Shown here: one piece after another, positions 14,113 through 18,705 of the stretch
Position numbering within the stretch: the first letter of the stretch is position 1
Layout: every line of letters starts with the position of its first letter
NCBI GenBank assembly: GCA_937950385.1
Contig: CALFEA010000285.1
Location: 1-18,705 of the forward strand
Direction: 5' to 3'
DNA: 18,705 bases
Source of the DNA: an uncultured Altererythrobacter sp.
GTDB taxonomy: Bacteria; Pseudomonadota; Alphaproteobacteria; Sphingomonadales; Sphingomonadaceae
The notes under the pieces: generated by a model
Told to the model about the DNA's origin: nothing
Database searches by the model: none
What the model saw: only the letters and a program-made list of their open reading frames with translations
Made by a program: the position numbers and the translations under genes

Positions 14113-14763
14113 TTAGCCCCGCACCTCAGTGACATTATCGCAAGGGCCGGTTTTCCCTGCCTCTTCATCGCCGCCAGCCAACTGCGTGAAGGCGATAAAG
14201 CCACCAACAACCAGCACAACAAATACGCTGGTTACCAGACCAAGATATTTGTCGATGATCGCTTTGATCGGCGCGCCGAACAGTTGGAATAGCACGCCGA
14301 CCGCCATGAAAATCAGCGCTCGGCCCGCGATGGCGGCGAGCGTGAATGTCAGCAGGTTCATCTCGATAAAGCCAGCGGTGATCGTCATCAGTTTGAACGG
14401 TACCGGTGTGCCTGCTGCGAAGAACACCGCCAATGCCCCCTGCTCGCGAATATAACAGGCGGCGACTGGGAAGCTCTCTGTCAGGCCAAGCGCGCCAATG
14501 ACCCAGGCACCGACCGCTTCATAGAGGAAATAGCCGATCGCATAACCAAACAATCCGCCGAGCACCGATGAAACAGTGGCGACAAGCGCAAAGCGGATCG
14601 CCTTTTTCGGCTCTGCCAGACACATCAGGCCGAGCAGCGGATGCGGCGGGATCGGGAAAAAGCTCGATTCGATGAAACAGAAGAAGGCGAGCCACCACAC
14701 CGCTTTAGGGTGGGCCGCCTTATCCATTGTCCAGTCATACAGACCGCGCAGCAATTTCATCAT
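14113..14763 (-). CDS. YqaA/DedA-family (VTT domain) inner-membrane protein
   Basis: A 216-residue polytopic membrane protein. Several hydrophobic helices are visible (about 22-40, 56-80, 83-98, 110-130, 138-160, 172-190), with the family's early FFPIPPHPLLGLMCLAEPKKA segment, in which the IPPHPLL prolines mark the re-entrant loop of the VTT fold, and a conserved FFAAGTPVPFKLMTITAGF later. DedA-family proteins act as lipid scramblases/flippases or as factors for undecaprenyl-phosphate and phospholipid traffic; the exact role of the YqaA branch is not established. Two ATGs are adjacent (14763 and 14760). It converges on spt with 11 bases between the stops, so the pairing with sphingolipid synthesis is positional only. 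Confidence 0.9.
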   Translation of the reverse strand: MMKLLRGLYDWTMDKAAHPKAVWWLAFFCFIESSFFPIPPHPLLGLMCLAEPKKAIRFALVATVSSVLGGLFGYAIGYFLYEAVGAWVIGALGLTESFPVAACYIREQGALAVFFAAGTPVPFKLMTITAGFIEMNLLTFTLAAIAGRALIFMAVGVLFQLFGAPIKAIIDKYLGLVTSVFVVLVVGGFIAFTQLAGGDEEAGKTGPCDNVTEVRG

Positions 14764-14870
14764 TTGGGTGAGCTTTCCTAAATGGTTCGCACAAAAGCAT
14801 TTTTCTAGCGCTTAGCTGTGCGTCACCCTCGGCGCAAGTTAGAATAATTAACCTATATGGCACTTTTATA

Positions 14871-14899
14871 TTGACATTGTCACGCTCTTTGGTTAGAGC
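14871..14899 (+). promoter_or_regulatory. Promoter-like TTGACA with palindromic operator, upstream of the terminase genes
   Basis: TTGACA (14871-14876) followed by 17 bases and TAGAGC, a weak -10, about 125 bases before the small terminase start. The -35 overlaps the palindrome TGACATTGTCA (14872-14882), which could be a repressor operator. Confidence 0.35.
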
Positions 14900-14947
14900 A
14901 ATGAAACATCGCGATAGAGTGATTCGCTTCCATACATAAAACCCTTG

Positions 14948-14981
14948 GGGGGTCTGGCTTTCACTTCAAGTGAACACCCCC
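14948..14981 (+). repeat. Nested inverted repeats in the leader of the terminase genes
   Basis: The inner 15-bp palindrome TTCACTTCAAGTGAA (14960-14974) is flanked by GGGGGT (14948-14953) and ACCCCC (14976-14981), which also pair, with 6 unpaired bases on one side and 1 on the other. It ends 41 bases before the terminase start and could be an operator or a 5'-leader hairpin. It has no U-tract. Confidence 0.55.
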
Positions 14982-15022
14982 TTCGCGTTTGGATTCTCAA
15001 CGCAATATATTGGAACAAGCGG

Positions 15023-15484
15023 ATGACACAGCAAACACGCTCACGCACTGCGGGAGCCGGCAAAGGTCGCCGCGTTAACACGCGGTGGCGGGACCATTTC
15101 TTAGAAAATCTGGCACAGACCAGCAACGTCACAAAATCAGCAGAGGCCGCGGGTGTAACCGCCAGCGCAGCCTATAAAGCACGCACCAATGAGCCCGACT
15201 TTGCTCGGCGGTGGCAGGCGGCTTTGCGCGAAGGCTATACCCACCTTGAAATGGAAGTGCTTCGGCGCCTTCGTGAAGGAGAGCAAAAGACCAATGACGG
15301 CGAAAAATACGACTTCGCCAATGCAATCCGGCTGCTTTCGGCCCACCGCGATAATGCGGCCAAAGCGCACGCTGAACAGCGCAATGTAAGCGCCGGCGAA
15401 GTCCGCGCATCAATCGACCGCAAGGTGGAGGAAATCCGCCTGAAGGTCATGGAGGAAAAGGCCAAAGACGACCGTGGGCGCTGA
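15023..15484 (+). CDS. GTA/phage small terminase-like DNA-binding protein
   Basis: A 153-residue protein resembling the small terminase (TerS) that opens RcGTA-type clusters. A basic N-terminus (RSRTAGAGKGRR) precedes a helix-turn-helix region at about 25-62 (FLENLAQTSNVTKSAEAAGVTASAAYKARTN as a whole reads as recognition helices), then a long charged C-terminal helix (KVEEIRLKVMEEKAKDD) suited to oligomerisation. It normally binds the packaging DNA and hands it to the large subunit. The ATG at 15023 was chosen from the domain start; the frame is open back to 14945 but that part overlaps the inverted repeats. No strong ribosome site (GGAAC only). The reading frame is intact, with normal codon pattern, and its end overlaps the large-subunit start by 11 bases, as expected in a live cluster. 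Confidence 0.8.
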   Translation: MTQQTRSRTAGAGKGRRVNTRWRDHFLENLAQTSNVTKSAEAAGVTASAAYKARTNEPDFARRWQAALREGYTHLEMEVLRRLREGEQKTNDGEKYDFANAIRLLSAHRDNAAKAHAEQRNVSAGEVRASIDRKVEEIRLKVMEEKAKDDRGR

Positions 15485-15959
15485 ACGCTTTGACTGGCTA
15501 GCGCAGGCCAGTCCGCAAATACGCAAAAGCCTTGCTGAATGTCTCACAGAAACAGAACGCGCTGAATTTGCTTATCACTGGCCCTTTTGGGCACGTGATG
15601 CGCAGCTAGCACCAGCGGGCGATTGGCGCATCTGGCTGGTGATGGCTGGACGCGGCTTTGGAAAGACACGCAGCGGGTCTGAATGGGTCCGCATGATCGC
15701 AGAAAGTGATCCCGAAGCCCGGATCGCCTTGGTCTCCTCTTCCTTGGGGGAAGCGCGCGCAGTTATGCTCGAAGGCGAGAGCGGTATCTTGGCATGTTCC
15801 CCGCCTGAACGCCGCCCTGTGTTTGAGGCAAGCCGGCGCAGGTTAGAATGGCCCAATGGCGCGCAAGCCATGATGTATTCTGCCGCAGAAGCAGAAAGCC
15901 TGCGCGGACCACAGCATAGCCATGCCTGCGGGTCAGGCTCAGAAAGAATTCTTCTTTAA
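15474..15959 (+). pseudogene. GTA-type large terminase, truncated after ~151 codons
   Basis: The first third of a phage/GTA large terminase (TerL), the ATP-driven DNA-packaging motor and nuclease. The Walker A loop is clear: GRGFGKT at 59-65 after DWRIWLVMA. The following blocks (RIALVSSSLGEARAVMLEGESG, ILACSPPERRPVFE, LEWPNGAQA, ESLRGPQHSHA) keep the usual order. Native sequence stops at A151; the next codons give a short unrelated tail (CGSGSERILL) and a stop at 15959. A full TerL has roughly 430-450 residues; the Walker B, hinge and nuclease domains are missing, so it cannot package DNA. The start is GTG 15474, overlapping the small subunit by 11 bases. The break is explained by a fusion to the DUF2793 gene, read in another frame. 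Confidence 0.85.
15922..15930 (+). other. Deletion junction between terminase and DUF2793 gene
   Basis: The stretch CATGCCTGCGGGTCAGG holds the end of the terminase RGPQHSHA block and the beginning of the GQAQKE block of DUF2793. Terminase genes of this type continue with TGG (Trp) after the alanine codon GCC; here GCCTGC fits both parents, so the break falls within about GCCTG. This is microhomology, inferred from family knowledge rather than from a compared genome. Confidence 0.65.
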
Positions 15960-16326
15960 TGAAGCCCAGTACTTGATCGACGCAATGCTTCATCTGGCTG
16001 TCGAGGGCGTTTCTCAAATGCCACCATCCAATCCTGAAAACGGGCTATGTTGGATCGTTGATCTTAACCCGCAAGGTGATTGGATAGGCCAAGCCAATTC
16101 AATCGCTCTTCGAATGTCAGACGGATGGAAATTCCTTCCTCAGTGCAGCGGAATGTCAGCTTTTGATAAAAGTTCCGGACAAAGGTTCTTCTTTGACGGA
16201 ACATGGAATGCGGCAAGTGAACCAGCCCTTCCCCAGGGAGGCAACACGATTGATTCGGAAGCCCGCGTTGCGATCGGAGCTTTAATCGAAGCCGTACGCC
16301 ACCTCGGTGCATTCCCCAGGAATTGA
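15922..16326 (+). CDS. DUF2793 protein, 5'-truncated
   Basis: A 134-residue DUF2793 protein. The family's early AGQAQKEFFFNEAQYLIDAMLH block (3-24) is complete, followed by GLCWIVDLNPQGDWIGQANSIAL, WKFLPQCSGMSAFDKSSGQRFFFDGTW, and the closing GGNTIDSEARVAIGALIEAVRHLGAF. Normal members have ~15-25 residues before GQAQKE; here that leader is lost. The present ATG (15922) comes from the terminase side of the junction and has no ribosome-binding site, so translation is doubtful or relies on coupling from the terminase fragment, whose stop lies 37 bases inside this gene in another frame. The family is found at the distal end of GTA or prophage tail clusters; its role (tail or host binding) is not established. 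No frameshift beyond the junction. Confidence 0.8.
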   Translation: MPAGQAQKEFFFNEAQYLIDAMLHLAVEGVSQMPPSNPENGLCWIVDLNPQGDWIGQANSIALRMSDGWKFLPQCSGMSAFDKSSGQRFFFDGTWNAASEPALPQGGNTIDSEARVAIGALIEAVRHLGAFPRN

Positions 16327-16380
16327 AAGGGGTGCAGCCAACCCTAAGATCATAGATCTAGCGGGTAAAAGCATGTTATC

Positions 16381-16414
16381 TCGCTGTTTATTCGAAAAAT
16401 TCGAAAAATAGCGA
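16381..16414 (+). promoter_or_regulatory. AT-rich imperfect hairpin with TTCGAA repeats upstream of ompA-like gene
   Basis: TCGCT (16381-16385) pairs with AGCGA (16410-16414) and TTCGAA (16391-16396) with TTCGAA (16400-16405) across AAA; the ATTCGAAAA unit occurs twice in tandem (16390-16398, 16399-16407). It lies ~100 bases before the porin start. Possible operator or leader hairpin; not a terminator by sequence. Confidence 0.4.
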
Positions 16415-16515
16415 CTTAATTGCCACAGTATATAGAGATTGCCCGCTTGCCACCCTGCGACTGAATAGTTAGACAGCCAAAATGTAATTTCAGTCCGCTA
16501 GAAGGGGAATATAAA

Positions 16516-17598
16516 ATGCGTAAACTCGTCATAGGAATGGCGATGGCTTCGACGGCACTCACAACGCCAGCTCTTGCACGCGACAACGAGTGGTATGTCG
16601 GTGTTGAAGCTGGTCCAATGCTGGTCGAAGACATTAGTCTAGACGTAAACGATGTGTCGAATGATGCACAGGTCGATCATGACCGCGGTTATGATATTGG
16701 CGGTGTCGTAGGTCACGATTTCGGAGCTTTTCGTTTGGAAGCCGAAACCGCTTATAAGTCAGCGAATCTGGATCAGGCATCTGCCGGTTCAGAAGGTTTG
16801 GCAGCGCTAACTGGCCTGCGCACAAGTGCGACAAATGCTCCCGCGCAAGGCGATACGAGCGTATTGAGCTTCATGGTTAACGGCCTGTTCGACTTTGGTG
16901 ATGACGATGGCCTTCAAGCCTTCGTTGGTGCAGGTCTTGGTGTCGCCCGCGTTGACCTTCAAGGAACCGTCAATACTGGCGGTCCAGGGGCGTTTGACGA
17001 CTCTGACACAGGCCTTGCATGGCAGCTACTTGGCGGCGTTCGCGCTCCAATAAGCGACAGCTTCGACATTGGTTTGAAATATCGCTATTTCAATGCACCA
17101 AATGTTGAAATCGTGGACCCACAAGGCGTAGGTCTTGGGGCTGATCTGTCTTCGCACTCGATCCTTGGTTCGATCATTTACAACTTCGGCGGCGAAGCAC
17201 CTCCACCACCTCCACCACCTCCGCCACCTCCGCCACCAGCGGCAGTGTGTAACACAGGCCCTTACATCGTGTTCTTCGACTGGGATCAGTCGGACATTAC
17301 TCCAGAAGCAGCTACGATTCTGGACAACGCTGTAAGTGCATATGCTGATTGCGGCATGGCGACAGTAATGCTTGCTGGTCACGCTGACCGTTCAGGTTCG
17401 GCTACTTACAACGTGGGCTTGTCCCAGCGTCGTAACACCGCTGTTCGCGGTTATCTTGGCGGCCGCGGCATACCTGATGGCCGGATCGCTAGCGAAGCGT
17501 TTGGTGAATCGCAGAACCGTGTTCCTACCGGAGACGGTGTACGCGAACTTCAAAACCGTCGCGTGGAAGTGACTTACGGCCCGGGTTCGGGTATGTAA
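16516..17598 (+). CDS. OmpA-family outer-membrane protein with polyproline linker
   Basis: A 360-residue outer-membrane protein with a cleavable signal peptide (MRKLVIGMAMAS...PALA, cleavage expected after A21), an N-terminal 8-stranded beta-barrel (about 22-227, with repeated aromatic-ended strands such as WYVGVEAGPML and VNGLFDFG), a linker of 13 prolines, then a C-terminal OmpA domain that binds peptidoglycan. That domain starts near PYIVFFDWDQSDITPEA and shows AGHADRSGSATYNVGLSQRRN, where the Asp and Arg expected to bind diaminopimelate are seen, and ends with ELQNRRVEVTYG. It anchors the outer membrane to the wall. GAAGGGG is ~8 bases before the ATG. The gene lies right after the GTA remnant and is followed by a strong terminator, so it forms its own unit. 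Confidence 0.95.
   Translation: MRKLVIGMAMASTALTTPALARDNEWYVGVEAGPMLVEDISLDVNDVSNDAQVDHDRGYDIGGVVGHDFGAFRLEAETAYKSANLDQASAGSEGLAALTGLRTSATNAPAQGDTSVLSFMVNGLFDFGDDDGLQAFVGAGLGVARVDLQGTVNTGGPGAFDDSDTGLAWQLLGGVRAPISDSFDIGLKYRYFNAPNVEIVDPQGVGLGADLSSHSILGSIIYNFGGEAPPPPPPPPPPPPPAAVCNTGPYIVFFDWDQSDITPEAATILDNAVSAYADCGMATVMLAGHADRSGSATYNVGLSQRRNTAVRGYLGGRGIPDGRIASEAFGESQNRVPTGDGVRELQNRRVEVTYGPGSGM
17200..17238 (+). repeat. Proline-codon microsatellite in the OmpA linker
   Basis: Thirteen proline codons in four near-copies of the 9-base unit CCTCC(A/G)CCA plus one CCA. Such tracts can change length by slippage in units of three, altering linker length without breaking the frame. Confidence 0.8.
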
Positions 17599-17621
17599 GC
17601 TTCGCTTTGAACGAATTTTAG

Positions 17622-17649
17622 AAGGGGTCGGAGCAATCCGGCCCCTTTT
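17622..17649 (+). terminator. Rho-independent terminator of the OmpA-family gene
   Basis: An 11-bp stem, AAGGGGTCGGA (17622-17632) with TCCGGCCCCTT (17637-17647), one G-T wobble, closes on a GCAA (GNRA) loop and is followed by TTTTGTTTT. It begins 24 bases after the stop codon and ends ~36 bases before sodC. Confidence 0.9.
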
Positions 17650-17684
17650 GTTTTGTCTGGTGTCTATCAAGAAGGGAAAACCCG

Positions 17685-18239
17685 TTGAAGTTTCACATTA
17701 TTTTTGGGGCACTCACCGTATTCAGCCTTGCCGGTTGTACGCCTGCTTATGATGAGGATGACCAAGCAGCATCTGCTAAGGCTGTTGCAGAGCCAATTGC
17801 AACGGGACCAATTGTTGATGCTAATGGCAGCAGTGTAGGCCTCGCATCCATTGTCGAGCTTGACGGAATATTGGCACTCAACGTTTCACTTTCCAGCATG
17901 CCAGCTGGAGAAAAGGCGCTCCATCTGCATACCACAGGCGCGTGTGATGGGCCTGACTTCAAGAGCGCTGGGGGCCATTTGAACCCTAACTCAGTCTCAC
18001 ATGGGAAAATGAGCGAAACCGGCCCGCATATGGGCGACTTTCCAAATATCACCATCGCTGAAGATGGATTGACTGAACTTTCATTTCCTATCGATGGCAA
18101 CTCCAATGACATTCTGAAACACATCTTTGACAAGGATGGAACAGCAGTGATGATACATGCAGGTCCAGATGACTATGCATCCGATCCCGCAGGAGCCGCT
18201 GGTCCACGCATTGCATGCGGAATTTTATCTAAAGTCTAG
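17685..18239 (+). CDS. sodC: Copper/zinc superoxide dismutase, lipoprotein form
   Basis: Converts superoxide to hydrogen peroxide and oxygen in the periplasm or at the outer membrane. The 184-residue precursor has a lipoprotein signal, LAGC with C18 as lipidated residue, then an acidic, Ala-rich spacer and the SOD fold. The metal ligands are all present: copper H80, H82 (LHLH), H98 and H158; zinc H98, H106, H115 and D118 (HMGD). The disulphide pair C87-C178 and the active-site arginine R175 (GPRIACGI) are also present, as is SAGGHLNP. The start is TTG at 17685 with AAGGGA ~7 bases upstream; no ATG fits as well, because later ones fall past the signal peptide. It lies directly after the OmpA terminator, so it needs its own promoter. 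Converges on queC. Confidence 0.95.
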   Translation: MKFHIIFGALTVFSLAGCTPAYDEDDQAASAKAVAEPIATGPIVDANGSSVGLASIVELDGILALNVSLSSMPAGEKALHLHTTGACDGPDFKSAGGHLNPNSVSHGKMSETGPHMGDFPNITIAEDGLTELSFPIDGNSNDILKHIFDKDGTAVMIHAGPDDYASDPAGAAGPRIACGILSKV

Positions 18240-18311
18240 CAATCAAACTTGTCTTGCGATGCGATTGCTAGCGGCATTTTGCTGCTCCACCACTGTGGCA
18301 TTGGCCTCTGG

Positions 18312-18331
18312 GACAGGTTGAATGGCCTGTC
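18312..18331. repeat. 6-bp inverted repeat after sodC
   Basis: GACAGG (18312-18317) and CCTGTC (18326-18331) form a hairpin with an 8-base loop in the convergent stretch between sodC and queC. There is no U-tract on either strand, so it is a weak terminator candidate only. The rest of 18240-18497 shows no gene. Confidence 0.35.
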
Positions 18332-18497
18332 ATAAAAGCCCTCAACACCAAGCCGACTTAGGTGCTCGCTAACAAAAACTTGTTGTGACGATGCCGTGGT
18401 CCTTGGCAGCACAAACGCCTAGCTGGTTGCTGGTTGGTTTCTGTCATAACTTCACCGTTAGGTGCTGACATAATGCACACCTCTTCCATGCGGCCCA

Positions 18498-18705
18498 TTA
18501 GGATGAGTAACGCGTACCATCCACCAGTCCAGCTTCAGCAAAACCCTTTTGCCGCAATCGGCAGGAATCGCATTCGCCGCAAGCCAATCCATCTTGCGTG
18601 GGATCATAACAAGACCAACTCCAAGCTGGATCGAGCCCCAAACGGTGACATTCGATTGCAATTTCAGCTTTTGACATGTGTTGCAATGGCGCATGGATGG
18701 TGAAT
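18498..18705 (-). CDS. queC: 7-cyano-7-deazaguanine synthase QueC, C-terminal part (5' end outside window)
   Basis: QueC turns 7-carboxy-7-deazaguanine, ammonia and ATP into preQ0, a precursor of the tRNA base queuosine. The last 68 codons are here and the frame is open to the window edge, so the gene starts beyond 18705. The family's C-terminus is clear: FTIHAPLQHMSKAEI, then the zinc site with cysteines in SCYD and CGECDSC (four Cys, spaced 10-3-3), then RLRQKGFAEAGLVDGTRYS. The short internal frame beginning with TTG (18686) is not the true start. It converges on sodC. Together with gluQRS earlier in the window it fits a queuosine-using cell. Confidence 0.92.
   Translation of the reverse strand, partial: FTIHAPLQHMSKAEIAIECHRLGLDPAWSWSCYDPTQDGLACGECDSCRLRQKGFAEAGLVDGTRYSS

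Larger units (their letters stand above)
15023..16326 (+). mobile_element. Remnant of a gene-transfer-agent / prophage packaging cluster with an internal deletion
   Basis: Three consecutive genes keep the two ends of an RcGTA-type structural cluster: small terminase, 5' part of the large terminase, and the 3' part of a DUF2793 gene that normally lies at the distal end of such clusters. Portal, capsid, head-tail and tail genes that should lie between are absent. No integrase, excisionase or attachment site is visible, which favours a GTA origin over a recent prophage. Confidence 0.7.

Noticed and set aside
14893..15132. 79-residue minus frame opposite the terminase leader, suggestive of a tRNA-type translation
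   Set aside because: No cloverleaf, T-loop or anticodon stem could be built; the bases are explained by inverted repeats and the small terminase start.
15023..16326. Intact prophage or functional GTA
   Set aside because: Portal, capsid and tail genes are missing, the large terminase is truncated, and there is no integrase or attachment site.
17200..17238. CRISPR or tandem-repeat array
   Set aside because: The repeat encodes prolines in frame in an OmpA linker and has no spacers.

Overview
The window reads as a chromosomal segment of an alphaproteobacterium, most likely Sphingomonadales and plausibly Erythrobacteraceae. No 16S or other phylogenetic marker is present, so this rests on gene content: serine palmitoyltransferase with a dedicated acyl carrier protein (sphingolipid-making bacteria), a DivK-type response regulator beside a DUF3572 gene, a DksA with a degenerate zinc finger of the alphaproteobacterial type, a HIG1-like twin-membrane protein beside a PduO-type adenosyltransferase, and an RcGTA-type gene-transfer-agent (GTA) remnant with a DUF2793 gene. 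Almost all of the window is ordinary, densely coded chromosome. I saw no tRNA, rRNA, CRISPR array or insertion sequence.

Left part (1-5650): the 3' end of mutS (+), a small anchored acidic protein (+), then a minus-strand run gluQRS - HIG1-like - cob(I)alamin adenosyltransferase - 3-hydroxyacyl-CoA dehydrogenase. An HNH nuclease gene (+) diverges from gluQRS and a DUF4112 protein (-) faces it.

Middle (5730-12460): an orphan family-5 solute-binding lipoprotein, a PilZ protein and DksA, all on minus. A 317-base intergenic region follows, with hairpins and a CtrA-like site ahead of a small Sel1-repeat gene. Next comes a tight minus-strand operon, DUF3572 - HAD hydrolase - RidA - FemAB-like acyltransferase, in which the last three genes are joined by ATGA stop/start overlaps. 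This operon diverges from a DivK-like regulator. A stand-alone DUF5706/PycTM-like membrane protein converges on divK.

Right part (12460-18705): acp-spt, the first committed step of bacterial sphingolipid synthesis, preceded by a TTGACA box and a 9-bp inverted repeat. A YqaA/DedA-type membrane protein converges on spt. Then comes the most unusual item: a complete GTA-type small terminase gene, the first ~150 codons of the large terminase, and an abrupt out-of-frame junction into a DUF2793 gene that has lost its 5' end. This looks like a GTA or prophage structural cluster collapsed by one large internal deletion. An OmpA-family porin with a 13-proline linker and a strong GNRA-loop terminator follows, then a lipoprotein Cu/Zn superoxide dismutase (TTG start), and finally the C-terminus of queC (-), cut by the window end.

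I did not find a clearly new multi-gene system. The items most worth checking are the GTA deletion remnant, the PycTM-like protein without a visible cyclase, and the operator-like repeats upstream of acp-spt and of the terminase gene.
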